Of a stretch of 64,000 nucleotides of DNA, positions 1 to 8,527 are shown piece by piece. The DNA lies in the NCBI GenBank assembly GCA_002433025.1, contig DJGZ01000042.1, positions 54,265 to 118,264 of the forward strand. The letters run 5' to 3'. This stretch comes from Bacteroidales bacterium UBA5833 (GTDB taxonomy: Bacteria; Bacteroidota; Bacteroidia; Bacteroidales; Lentimicrobiaceae). A program made the translations under genes and the position numbers. The notes under the pieces are model-generated. The model ran no database searches. It saw only the letters and a program-made list of their open reading frames with translations, and was not told the DNA's origin. Positions within the stretch are counted from its first letter, which is position 1. Every line of letters starts with the position of its first letter.

Positions 1-926
1 GTTACGGGCCTGTTACCGATAACGCTCAATCTGTTTTCGAACTTTCGCAGATAGAGAAAATCCAGGGGATCAATAACGAAATTAAGAATGACTTCGGATT
101 TGACCCTGACTTCAGCAGGGGCAAGCACTACCTCGAGGCCAACGACTCAGCCGGAAATACCTTTAAAGCCACTGCCAAACCAGTGCTCATAGGTACTGCC
201 GTTATCGGTGCCACCACCATGATCTTTGCCATTATCCTGCTGCTTGATCAGCTTGGATTGCTTAAACTCAGCCTGACCGACGCGCCGGTTCTCCTCGGAT
301 TTATTGCCGGAGGCGCAGTGGTTTTCTGGTTCTCAGGGGCTTCCATTCAGGCCGTTACCACAGGGGCCTACCGGGCGGTTGAGTTTATTAAAAGAAATAT
401 AAAACTTGATAAGGACGAAGCTGATATTGAAGACTCCAAAGCTGTGGTAAAGATATGCACACAATATGCACAGTCGGGCATGTGGAATATTTTCGGGGTA
501 ATCTTCTCACTGACACTGGCCTTCGCTTTCTTTGATCCAAACTTTTTCGTAGCCTATCTGATCTCCATTGCCGTTTTCGGACTTTTCCAGGCGATGTATA
601 TGGCAAATGCAGGAGGATCGTGGGACAACGCCAAAAAAGTGGTTGAAGTGGACCTGAAAGAAAAGGGCACTCCATTGCACGAAGCTACCGTTGTCGGCGA
701 CACGGTTGGTGACCCTTATAAAGACACCTCTTCCGTTGCCCTGAACCCCATCATTAAATTCTCAACCCTTTTCGGTTTGCTGGCCGTTGAAATTGCCGTT
801 AAAATGAGCCAACAGGCCAAAACCTCCGGCTTGACCGACTGGTCATCCCTGATTGGTTTTATTTTCCTGTTGATCGGACTATTCTTCGTTTACCGCTCGT
901 TCTACGGAATGCGTATTAAAAAATAG
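1..926 (+). CDS. hppA: Membrane-bound proton-translocating pyrophosphatase, C-terminal part (5' end outside window)
   Basis: The reading frame is open from base 3 and gives about 307 residues of the C-terminal half of an ion-pumping membrane pyrophosphatase. This enzyme hydrolyses cytoplasmic PPi and exports cations. The segment begins with YGPVTDNAQ, the family's 'YGP(V/I)xDNAxG' motif, and continues with GNTFKATAK, which corresponds to the GNTTxA motif. Several hydrophobic helices follow, and a GGSWDNAKK block matches the conserved GGAWDNAKK pyrophosphate-binding motif. In the family, Lys right after GNTx (instead of Ala) marks potassium-independent pumps, so this one is inferred to be a K+-independent H+ pump. 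The frame ends GMRIKK-stop at 926 and is followed by a terminator. The first half of the protein is not visible. Confidence 0.93.
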   Translation, partial: YGPVTDNAQSVFELSQIEKIQGINNEIKNDFGFDPDFSRGKHYLEANDSAGNTFKATAKPVLIGTAVIGATTMIFAIILLLDQLGLLKLSLTDAPVLLGFIAGGAVVFWFSGASIQAVTTGAYRAVEFIKRNIKLDKDEADIEDSKAVVKICTQYAQSGMWNIFGVIFSLTLAFAFFDPNFFVAYLISIAVFGLFQAMYMANAGGSWDNAKKVVEVDLKEKGTPLHEATVVGDTVGDPYKDTSSVALNPIIKFSTLFGLLAVEIAVKMSQQAKTSGLTDWSSLIGFIFLLIGLFFVYRSFYGMRIKK

Positions 927-944
927 TTGGCCCCCGTAAATTGA

Positions 945-976
945 AAACCCGGTTAGTCAAAAGGCTAACCGGGTTT
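945..976. terminator. Bidirectional rho-independent terminator between hppA and the convergent unknown gene
   Basis: The 12-bp perfect stem aaacccggttag / ctaaccgggttt (945-956 and 965-976) has an 8-base loop. It lies just after the hppA stop and just beyond the 3' end of the minus-strand gene. The A- and T-rich ends allow use in both directions. Confidence 0.8.
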
Positions 977-997
977 ATTATTGAATCGTAATCTTTC

Positions 998-1786
998 CTA
1001 TTTCTCGGGGAACTCAAGGTTGAGGGCCGACCTCCACCATGGATAATAAAGTTTCTGAAGCTCATCAGTCTCAGGAAATTTATAGAAAATATACCCCTCA
1101 GGTGCTCCTACAAAAAATCCGTTTTTTACGGTGCGGTAAAGCACATCTCCCTGATAGAACCTGTTCACGGTCTTGGTGGGTTTTTCATACCCCATATGAA
1201 GGCCGATCAGGCAATCGCGCAGGTGGTCCTTATTGGCGTATGGCAGGTTGCCAACCGGAGCGGTGAGCGGATCTTCGGCCAGGCGGTTCAGTATCAGTTC
1301 AACAAAAACAATCTTTGGAAAATAAATCGGATTATGCTGGTCAGTAACCCATTCAGTGAATTTGGGAGGAGAAAGTTTACTCACCACACGCGGGGTAACA
1401 GGACATAACTGCTGGTAAAGATGAAGTATCGGCTTCACTTCGGGCACATATTCCGAAGGTGTCAGCTCAAGCACCTTGCCATCGGCAGTGGTCAGGTAAA
1501 GGTTACGGAATGCGCTGAGTGGAATATTCTCAAGCACCCGGTAGGTAGAGAGATAGACCGAACGCTTGGGTTTACCGTCAACATGGGGAACACAACGCGT
1601 TTCAATGCTCGCCATATTAAAATAATCGCTTTTAAAATCAGGGTCGATCTCAAAAAACAACGCCTGGCCAGAGGTCCGTTTGTTGGTTCCCACGGCATAA
1701 TATACACCAAACTCCTCGGGAGGCAACATGGAAGAGATCAGGGCCTCCGGGGTCATCGACAGATAAAGGTAACGCTTGTAGCTCAT
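998..1786 (-). CDS. Conserved-looking protein of unknown function, 262 aa
   Basis: I do not recognise a named family. The 262-aa product starts MSYKRYLYLSMTPEALI, has no signal peptide or transmembrane segment, and is rich in Tyr, Pro and Phe. The N-terminal sequence reads like a protein acting on itself or on a small partner: 'MTPEALISSMLPPEEFGVYY', then 'GTNKRTSGQALFFEID'. The C-terminal half carries GFFVGAPEGYIFYKFPETDE and a WWR element. A TAGGTTTG element, a match to the Bacteroidota -7 box, lies 23 bases upstream of the ATG. The gene stands alone, convergent with hppA and divergent from gcvP. It is probably a cytoplasmic housekeeping accessory; no function is assigned. Confidence 0.75.
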   Translation of the reverse strand: MSYKRYLYLSMTPEALISSMLPPEEFGVYYAVGTNKRTSGQALFFEIDPDFKSDYFNMASIETRCVPHVDGKPKRSVYLSTYRVLENIPLSAFRNLYLTTADGKVLELTPSEYVPEVKPILHLYQQLCPVTPRVVSKLSPPKFTEWVTDQHNPIYFPKIVFVELILNRLAEDPLTAPVGNLPYANKDHLRDCLIGLHMGYEKPTKTVNRFYQGDVLYRTVKNGFFVGAPEGYIFYKFPETDELQKLYYPWWRSALNLEFPEK

Positions 1787-1808
1787 AGTTATCTCTGGTT
1801 TTACAATA

Positions 1809-1816
1809 CAAACCTA
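1809..1816 (-). promoter_or_regulatory. Bacteroidota -7 element for the 262-aa gene
   Basis: On the minus strand the bases read TAGGTTTG, matching TAnnTTTG, 23 bases before the ATG at 1786. No clear -33 TTTG was identified. Confidence 0.45.
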
Positions 1817-2196
1817 AGATTTTTTTGAATACAAATTACCTTTACAGGAAAGATTCAAGATTGCCATGAGAACATAAAATCATGGCAGGAACTACCAATG
1901 ACCAGGCTTGCACGCCCTCCGGCAGAAAATATTGCTGGCAAACACTAATTCAGTAACACTTTTTGCTCTCGTCTCCGTTACAAAACATCCATTAAGTAAG
2001 TACAAATAAAAGCGTTGATTATTTACCCGGGGCAATTACCAAAGCTGATCCGGATAACCTGACTCGGTTAAGCTTCATTTATAATCATCGATTCCGGTTT
2101 AAAACCAAAGGTGAGTCGCCTCTAAATACACATACAAAAACAGTTATATAATTGTTTATCAATACTATACAAATTAAAAACTTTACCTTTCAAATT
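1817..2196. other. Intergenic stretch without a gene
   Basis: These bases lie between divergent genes and hold no plausible ORF. The right part (from about 2130) is strongly AT-rich and leads into the gcvP promoter. I see no riboswitch-like fold; in particular, no obvious glycine-riboswitch pair of hairpins could be picked out by eye. Confidence 0.5.
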
Positions 2197-2226
2197 TTTC
2201 AGGGTATATGATAATCTTTATCTTTG
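2197..2226 (+). promoter_or_regulatory. Promoter of gcvP
   Basis: TATCTTTG at 2219-2226 is a perfect TAnnTTTG -7 box, with TTTC at 2197-2200 as a near match to the -33 TTTG at an 18-base spacing. It lies 47 bases before the gcvP ATG. Confidence 0.6.
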
Positions 2227-2272
2227 CCGCACATTTTACAATGATTTCATAAGTTTTAAAATAATCAACTCC

Positions 2273-5170
2273 ATGTCAAAACTCACCAACAACTTTATCA
2301 ACCGACATAACGGCCCCAGGGCAAGCGAGATTGCCGGAATGCTTAAGACCATTGGCGCTTCGGGCCTCGACGCATTGATTGATGAAACCGTTCCTGCTGC
2401 CATACGGTTACCGAAGCCATTAAACCTGCCTCCGGCGCTTAATGAATATGAATATCTTACGCATCTCAAAAATTTAGGATTAAAAAACAAGCTGTTTAAA
2501 TCATATATTGGCTCAGGCTACTACAATACCATCACCCCGGGCGTTATTCAGCGCAATATACTGGAAAATCCCGGATGGTATACATCTTATACTCCTTACC
2601 AGGCAGAGATTTCGCAGGGCCGGCTCGAAGCGCTGCTGATTTACCAGACCATGATCAGTGACCTTACCGGATTGCCGCTTGCCAATGCTTCGCTGCTTGA
2701 CGAGGGTACCTCTGCTGCAGAGGCCATGATCATGCTTTACAATTCACGTTCACGCGATGCAGTGAAAGCAGGCGCCAACCGTTTCTTTGTGTCAGACAAG
2801 CTTTTCCCCCAGACCGTTGATATACTCATTACCCGTTCGGAGCCACTCGGCATAAAAATAGAAACCGGTGACTGGCAGAAAATTGAGTTTGATTCCACCT
2901 GGTTTGGTGCGATCGTACAATATCCTGACGAAACGGGTGAAATCCATGATTACAGTTCATTTGTTGCCAAAGCCCATGAAAGCGGAATTCTGGTAGCCGT
3001 AGCAGCCGACCTGATGAGCCTGGCATTGCTGACTCCTCCGGGCGAATGGGGAGCTGATGTTGTTGTAGGTTCTAACCAGCGGTTTGGCCTGCCCATGGGC
3101 TTCGGTGGTCCGCATGCCGGCTTTTTTGCCACCCGCGAAGAATTCAAGCGTAACATCCCCGGCCGCATTATAGGTATTTCGGTCGATGCCCAGGGCAACA
3201 GAGCTTTGCGTATGGCACTTCAGACCCGGGAACAACACATCAAACGCGAACGCGCCACTTCAAACATCTGTACTGCCCAGGCCCTGCTTGCCATTATGAG
3301 CGGTATGTATGCAGTTTATCATGGCCCGCAAGGCATAAAACAGATAGCGGAAAGAATAAACATCCTTACCGGCGTTCTGGCTACCGAAGTTTTGAAGTAT
3401 GGCTATACCCAACTTAACAGCACCTATTTCGACACCGTAAGGATTCAGATTCCGGAAACAGTGCGTATGGCAGAATTCCGCAAACTGGCACTTGAAAACG
3501 AGGTAAATTTCCGTTATATCAGCGAACGCGTTATCGGTATCAGTATTGACGAAACCACCAATCTGGAAGATGTCAACACACTGGTAAATATTTTTGCTTC
3601 AGCGGCCAAAAAACAGTTCAACGAATATATCTGCATCCCGGAGGAGTGCTGCCGTATAAAAACCATTCCGGATCAATTCAGAAGGAAATCAGCCTATCTG
3701 CAGGAAAAGGTTTTCAACAGCTATCACTCTGAAACGGGCATGATGCGTTTCATCAAAAAGCTGGAGGGAAAAGACCTTTCGCTCAACCGTTCGATGATCC
3801 CGCTGGGTTCGTGCACCATGAAACTGAATGCTGCCGCTGAATTATTCGCACTCAGCTGGCCGGAATTCAACAGCCTGCACCCCTTCGTGCCCGAGGAGCA
3901 GGTTGAAGGATACCACCTGATGATCCGCGATCTGGAGAAGGCGCTTTGCGAAATCACCGGTTTCTCTGCCATGTCGTTCCAGCCCAACTCAGGCGCTGCA
4001 GGTGAATATACCGGGCTGCTTGTAATCCGTGCTTACCATATCAGCCGCGGCGAAGGTCATCGGAATGTTTGCCTGATTCCGGCCTCCGCCCACGGCACCA
4101 ATCCCGCCAGCGCTGCCATGGCCGGCATGACAGTGGTTGTGGTTAAATCCGACCCTAACGGCAATATCGACCTCAGTGACCTGAAAGAAAAAGCAGTAAA
4201 ATACAAAGACACCCTTTCAGCTTGCATGGTTACCTATCCATCCACGCACGGCGTTTTTGAAGAAGGAATCCTGGATCTGATAGGCATCGTGCACGAAAAC
4301 GGAGGACAGGTCTATATGGATGGCGCCAATATGAATGCCCAGGTCGGCCTGACCAGTCCGGGGCACATCGGTGCGGATGTCTGTCACCTCAACCTGCATA
4401 AAACCTTTGCCATCCCCCACGGCGGCGGTGGCCCCGGGGTTGGACCCATCGGCGTTGCCAAACATCTGAAGCCTTTCCTGCCCGGGCATTCTCTTGTTAA
4501 AACAGGCGGTGAAACGCCCATCACCGCAGTGGCTGCCGCTCCTTTCGGAAGCGCCTCCATACTCCCGATTTCCTACGGCTATATAAAGTTACTGGGTGGC
4601 GAAGGGCTGACAGAAGCTACCAAAATTGCAATCCTGAACGCCAACTACCTGAAGGTAAGACTTGAAGAGCACTTTAAAATCCTTTATACAGGAAAAAACG
4701 GCCGGGTAGCCCATGAAATGATCCTTGACTGTAATGAATTCAGCAAATCCGCTGATCTTCAGGTGATAGACCTGGCAAAGCGCTTGATGGATTACGGATT
4801 CCACGCCCCGACAGTGGCATTTCCCGTACATGGCACCCTGATGGTTGAGCCTACAGAAAGTGAACCACTGGAAGAACTCGACCGCTTTGTTGACGCCATG
4901 ATTGGTATCCGTAAGGAAATTGATGAAATCGCTGAAGGAAAAGCCGACCGCCAGGTGAATGTGATTAAGAAAGCGCCCCACACCCTGTGCATGGTTACCG
5001 CCGACAACTGGACACTTCCCTACTCCCGCGAAAAAGCAGCTTACCCGGCTCCATGCGATATCACTGACAAGTACTGGCCAACAGTTACACGCATCGATGA
5101 TGCATTTGGTGACCGTAACCTTGTTTGCACTTGTGCTCCGGTATCGGATTATGAAGAAAAGGCCGGGTAA
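2273..5170 (+). CDS. gcvP: Glycine dehydrogenase (decarboxylating), P protein of the glycine cleavage system
   Basis: The 965-aa length matches the single-chain form, in which the alpha and beta halves are fused. The enzyme decarboxylates glycine with PLP and passes the aminomethyl group to lipoyl-GcvH. The N-terminal half has the open-holoenzyme signature FKSYIGSGYYNTITPGVI and the block YQAEISQGRLEALL. The C-terminal half has SFQPNSGAAGEYTGLL, IPASAHGTNPASA and the PLP site HLNLHKTF, which puts the Schiff-base lysine at residue 710, followed by the Gly-rich GGGGPGVGPIGV. The ATG at 2273 is used. The partner genes gcvT and gcvH are not in the window; an lpdA gene that could supply the L protein lies at 41.3 kb. 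The gene appears to be transcribed alone. Confidence 0.98.
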   Translation: MSKLTNNFINRHNGPRASEIAGMLKTIGASGLDALIDETVPAAIRLPKPLNLPPALNEYEYLTHLKNLGLKNKLFKSYIGSGYYNTITPGVIQRNILENPGWYTSYTPYQAEISQGRLEALLIYQTMISDLTGLPLANASLLDEGTSAAEAMIMLYNSRSRDAVKAGANRFFVSDKLFPQTVDILITRSEPLGIKIETGDWQKIEFDSTWFGAIVQYPDETGEIHDYSSFVAKAHESGILVAVAADLMSLALLTPPGEWGADVVVGSNQRFGLPMGFGGPHAGFFATREEFKRNIPGRIIGISVDAQGNRALRMALQTREQHIKRERATSNICTAQALLAIMSGMYAVYHGPQGIKQIAERINILTGVLATEVLKYGYTQLNSTYFDTVRIQIPETVRMAEFRKLALENEVNFRYISERVIGISIDETTNLEDVNTLVNIFASAAKKQFNEYICIPEECCRIKTIPDQFRRKSAYLQEKVFNSYHSETGMMRFIKKLEGKDLSLNRSMIPLGSCTMKLNAAAELFALSWPEFNSLHPFVPEEQVEGYHLMIRDLEKALCEITGFSAMSFQPNSGAAGEYTGLLVIRAYHISRGEGHRNVCLIPASAHGTNPASAAMAGMTVVVVKSDPNGNIDLSDLKEKAVKYKDTLSACMVTYPSTHGVFEEGILDLIGIVHENGGQVYMDGANMNAQVGLTSPGHIGADVCHLNLHKTFAIPHGGGGPGVGPIGVAKHLKPFLPGHSLVKTGGETPITAVAAAPFGSASILPISYGYIKLLGGEGLTEATKIAILNANYLKVRLEEHFKILYTGKNGRVAHEMILDCNEFSKSADLQVIDLAKRLMDYGFHAPTVAFPVHGTLMVEPTESEPLEELDRFVDAMIGIRKEIDEIAEGKADRQVNVIKKAPHTLCMVTADNWTLPYSREKAAYPAPCDITDKYWPTVTRIDDAFGDRNLVCTCAPVSDYEEKAG

Positions 5171-5252
5171 TTAACGGATATTTCCGGTTTCCTTACCGGG
5201 GCTGCTTGTTGAATAACAGGCAGCAGACTTCAGGATAAGTAAGATCCTTACG

Positions 5253-5293
5253 AAAAAGAGAGGCCCTTGCTTGCGGTTGGGCCTCTCTTTTTT
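5253..5293. terminator. Bidirectional terminator between gcvP and mscS
   Basis: The stem aaaaagagaggccc (5253-5266) pairs with gggcctctcttttt (5279-5292), with a 12-base loop. It ends in T-runs on both strands, between convergent genes. Confidence 0.85.
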
Positions 5294-5358
5294 GCCAAAC
5301 CCTTTATAGTTTTCAAAAAGACTGCCTGAGTGTTCAGGCTGCAGGTCAGGCTCCCGGG

Positions 5359-6186
5359 TCATTTCGCCTGAAATATATGCACGTCTCTTTGTGGAAATGG
5401 GATGGAAACGCCCTGCGCATCAAAGGTCTTCTTAACAAGCTCATTAATCTCAAAGAAAACATTCCAGTAGTCAGCCGAGTTCACCCAGGCGCGGGTTACA
5501 ATATTTACCGAGCTATCGCCCAGCGATATAACACCTGTGAATGGAGCGGGATCCTGCAGAATCCTTTGATCGCGTTGCAATAAATCCATGATCAGTTGTT
5601 TGGCTTTATCAATGTTGTCAGAATAACTGATACCAAATGTCCAGTCGACCCGGCGTAAAGGGGAAGTGGAGAAATTGACCGCGGAGCCGTTGCTCAGCGG
5701 ACCGTTAGGAATAATGATGGTCTTTTTATCAGGCGTATGCAGGATGGTATGGAATATCTGAATCTCCTGCACAGTCCCGGCGTAGTTCTGCGCTTCAATA
5801 TAATCACCGACTTTGAAAGGTTTTAGAATGAGCAGCATTACACCACCTGCAAAATTCTGCAGGGTTCCCGAAAGAGCCATACCAAATGCAAGTCCGGCTG
5901 CACCCAACAGGGCAATAAACGACGTCATCTGAACACCTACCATCGAAACCACACTGATCAGTAACAAAATCTTTAACGTTACCGATATAAGCTGCAACAG
6001 GAATTTCTGCAGGGTTTTTTCATAGGCGCGTATGTCAAATACCTTTTTCAGCAACCGCTTTAACCTGCCGATCAGCCAGAGTCCGACAAAGAGGGTTATC
6101 AATGCAAGAATAAGTTTGCCACCATAAGTCATTATAAGTGAATACAATTCACCCGAAGAAGGCACAAGTTCAGTCAGTTTTTCCAT
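5359..6186 (-). CDS. mscS: Small-conductance mechanosensitive channel, MscS family
   Basis: The 275-aa protein is the size of E. coli MscS, a homo-heptameric inner-membrane channel that opens under membrane tension after osmotic downshock. Three hydrophobic segments occur at about residues 20-40, 62-85 and 88-125. The third carries the Gly/Ala-rich pore helix (LLGAAGLAFGMALSGTLQNFAGG), followed by the characteristic KPFKVGDYIE and the IPNGPLSNGSAVNFS beta-domain segment. The C-terminal part is the mixed alpha/beta cytoplasmic vestibule. The gene is monocistronic, convergent with gcvP, with a promoter about 190 bases upstream. Confidence 0.95.
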   Translation of the reverse strand: MEKLTELVPSSGELYSLIMTYGGKLILALITLFVGLWLIGRLKRLLKKVFDIRAYEKTLQKFLLQLISVTLKILLLISVVSMVGVQMTSFIALLGAAGLAFGMALSGTLQNFAGGVMLLILKPFKVGDYIEAQNYAGTVQEIQIFHTILHTPDKKTIIIPNGPLSNGSAVNFSTSPLRRVDWTFGISYSDNIDKAKQLIMDLLQRDQRILQDPAPFTGVISLGDSSVNIVTRAWVNSADYWNVFFEINELVKKTFDAQGVSIPFPQRDVHIFQAK

Positions 6187-6376
6187 AAAATGTTTGATTA
6201 AGCTGTTTTTGTTGCTGAATTAACCGGCAACAAAAAATGAATAATGATTCAAATTGCAGCCCGGTGGATAATCCAAAAATCCAGGGTGATAAACAATAAA
6301 AGCAGAACGCTTCAGGGCCAGCATGTCAACGGCTTAGATACAGTTCAATTGTTATAAAATCTGCACGTCAACATTG

Positions 6377-6409
6377 CAAAGTTACGTTATTTTCTCCTAA
6401 GGTGCAAAT
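6377..6409 (-). promoter_or_regulatory. Candidate promoter of mscS
   Basis: On the minus strand TAACTTTG (6384-6377) matches TAnnTTTG, with TTTG at 6409-6406 at 21-base spacing. It implies a 5' UTR of roughly 180 bases. Confidence 0.55.
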
Positions 6410-6581
6410 CGGCGTCAGCAGCATATCGCTGACCTATATGGCATTCTGCATCGATTATCATACTTAATCCCGCATCCTACGATCTTTGAAATACATCAAT
6501 TTGCATATTAAAGAGAAAAAGTGTAAATCACGGAGGTTTATACTAACGTCATGGGTTACCCGGAACTATATAAAATCAAAG
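6410..6581. other. Intergenic stretch, nothing recognised
   Basis: Together with 6187-6376 this makes about 440 bases without a gene between mscS and the next minus-strand gene. A short plus-strand ORF starting near 6486 has no recognisable features and reads into the antisense of the next gene, so it is not called. Confidence 0.4.
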
Positions 6582-6604
6582 AAACCCGGGATAAACCGGG
6601 CTTC
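6582..6604 (-). terminator. Terminator of the Tyr/Trp-rich repeat protein gene
   Basis: Read on the minus strand, a CCCGG / CCGGG stem extended by AAG-TTT pairs is followed by TTTCTTTG. It lies 27 bases past the gene's stop. Confidence 0.55.
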
Positions 6605-6630
6605 AACATTGATTCATAAATATTTAAGAT

Positions 6631-8166
6631 TTATCTGCCGCTTTTACTTTTTCCTGATGATGCTGAACTTTTGCCTGCATTCCCCGATGATTCCTTTGAG
6701 GAAGAGCTTCTTGCCGGCCTGTCCACTGAAGCCGGGGAGGACTTTGAAGCGGAAGGTCTGCTTACGGCTTTAGAGTCAGATCTGTTGGCCTTGGGTGTTA
6801 CAGCGCTTCTTGCCGATCCTGAGCGGGAGTTTCCGGTAGTGCTGACCTGCCTTTCTGATCGCTGGTTGCTGCGTGATCCAACCTCAGGTTTTGAAGTGCG
6901 TGGCGCAACTGCACTGCGGCCCGGTTGTTCCTTTGCATCGCGACCCACTGCCGGGCGGCTTGAATTCTGGCTGCGCGGGGTACCTACCTCCGGTTTTGAG
7001 GTGCGCGGAGCCACTGTGCTGCGGCCAGGTTGCTCCCTGGTTTCACGGCTGACCTCACGGTGTTTTTCAATCTGATAGCGGGGTGTACCGACTTCAGGTG
7101 ATGAAGTACGCGCAGTTACCGAAGGACGGGCCGGTTCACCTTTCCTTTCCTGCCTGTTCACGCTGCTGTTACCGGGGTTGGATGTACGTCCGCCGTTAGT
7201 ATTGCTGCCACGGGGAGAAACCACCGGGGTGGAAGTACGGGCCGGAGTATCGGCGCCAACCTGTGCATTGCGGCCGGGGTTATTTACTGCCGTTGCTCCT
7301 GATCCACGACCCGGGTTTCCATGTCTGCGCTGGTATTCTGCCGAGCCTTCACTGCGCAGCTCAGGCCGTGAATAGGTGTAGTTGTATCTTCCCTCGTCCC
7401 TGTATGAACGGACCGTGGTTGAGTACACCCTGTGACGATGGTAGTAGTGATCACGGTAGCGGGGGTACCTGTAGTGGTCGCAGTAGCGGAAATGGCTGTA
7501 GTAGTAATTGTACCAGTGGGCATGATATCCGTAGTAATAATCCCAGTAGTAAGCCCTCCAGGGCCTCCAGTATGAAGGGTAGTAACCATAGTACCAGGGT
7601 GAGCGCCATCCGACATATACCGGTGCGTAGATGTAGCGGATTACCGGCCAGCTGACGACTTCTACATAGGTTGTACGGTTTACAACAACAGTTTCTGAAT
7701 GCACGCGGTTCCGCTTTCCTGTGTAGCCGGGGTTGGGTGTTTCAGCATAGTATGGCTCGATGATGTAATTTTTCCCGTAAAGGTATTCATCTCCTATCAT
7801 CTGCACTGTTACCTGACCATACTTGTCTTTAAAAACTGTGATAACAGCCACGTCCTGATTTTCCCTTTCATTGATGGCAACCTGCAGGACGATGGTATGG
7901 TCATCACCATCTACATAATCAATCACCTTGATGTAGTCAATGTAGTTGTCACCATTCAGGTCAAGGTTATTGATTTTGGTATCCTCGCTGTTAAGGCTTC
8001 TTTCAAAGCCTTCGAGTGTTTCTGATTCCTGGAAGATTTTCATCACGGCGTAAAGGTTCAGGTTATCGCCGGGAAGGTTCAACCGTTCAGGCCTGATATC
8101 ACTGGCTGATGCAGTAATGCCGAGAGAGAGCAGTGCGATTGTGAAGTAAATGCTGAGCGTTTTCAT
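6631..8166 (-). CDS. Secreted Tyr/Trp/His-rich repeat protein of unknown function
   Basis: The 511-aa product has a Sec signal peptide (about residues 1-21, cleaved near ASAS). A folded-looking domain at about 25-150 contains DLNGDNYIDYIKVIDYVDGD, an EF-hand-like Asp-rich loop also common in dockerin-type motifs. Residues about 165-250 are extremely rich in Tyr, Trp and His (for example YYGYYPSYWRPWRAYYWDYY). The remaining half is low-complexity Arg/Ser/Pro/Gly and contains an almost exact 35-residue tandem repeat (TS(S/K)PEVGTPR...EQPGRS(T/A)VAPR), with copies beginning near bases 7091, 6986 and 6881, exactly 105 bases apart. Proteins with this layout occur in Bacteroidota without known function. 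A surface or matrix role is an inference from the composition. Confidence 0.8.
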   Translation of the reverse strand: MKTLSIYFTIALLSLGITASASDIRPERLNLPGDNLNLYAVMKIFQESETLEGFERSLNSEDTKINNLDLNGDNYIDYIKVIDYVDGDDHTIVLQVAINERENQDVAVITVFKDKYGQVTVQMIGDEYLYGKNYIIEPYYAETPNPGYTGKRNRVHSETVVVNRTTYVEVVSWPVIRYIYAPVYVGWRSPWYYGYYPSYWRPWRAYYWDYYYGYHAHWYNYYYSHFRYCDHYRYPRYRDHYYHRHRVYSTTVRSYRDEGRYNYTYSRPELRSEGSAEYQRRHGNPGRGSGATAVNNPGRNAQVGADTPARTSTPVVSPRGSNTNGGRTSNPGNSSVNRQERKGEPARPSVTARTSSPEVGTPRYQIEKHREVSRETREQPGRSTVAPRTSKPEVGTPRSQNSSRPAVGRDAKEQPGRSAVAPRTSKPEVGSRSNQRSERQVSTTGNSRSGSARSAVTPKANRSDSKAVSRPSASKSSPASVDRPARSSSSKESSGNAGKSSASSGKSKSGR

Positions 8167-8486
8167 GGCTTTGTGTTTTAGGGGGTATTGCTACCCGGAA
8201 TTAATTACCATGCTATATGCAAACAGCATACCAAAAATTAAACAAAATTTTTCTTTTAATAATCAAATTACACCTAAAAAACTGTTTTTCTGCATTTTAA
8301 ATAGTATTAAATAAATTATTTTAAAAACTAATCCGGGGAGAATCAAGATATATAACCTTGAAAAGTTGTTATTCAGATACAAACTTTTATCCGAAAAAGA
8401 GAATTTCCGCACCTTAAAAGATCATTGATTAACCCGGAAAATCATATGAGACCCTTCAATAAAAATGCGAAAGGCTTTAATTTTGA
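8167..8486. other. AT-rich intergenic region between divergent genes
   Basis: About 360 bases separate the divergent repeat-protein and fucosidase genes. The stretch 8220-8400 is very AT-rich and probably holds both promoters. No ORF, RNA gene or repeat is recognised. Confidence 0.5.
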
Positions 8487-8494
8487 TACATTTG
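8487..8494 (+). promoter_or_regulatory. -7 element upstream of the GH29 gene
   Basis: TACATTTG matches TAnnTTTG, 33 bases before the ATG at 8528. No -33 element is clear. Confidence 0.45.
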
Positions 8495-8527
8495 CCCGGG
8501 ATACAAGCATAAACCCCGAAAACAAGC

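Noticed and set aside
1787..2272. Glycine riboswitch upstream of gcvP
   Set aside because: Context suggested it, but no pair of aptamer-like hairpins or expression platform could be picked out, and the promoter lies only 47 bases before the ATG, leaving no room.
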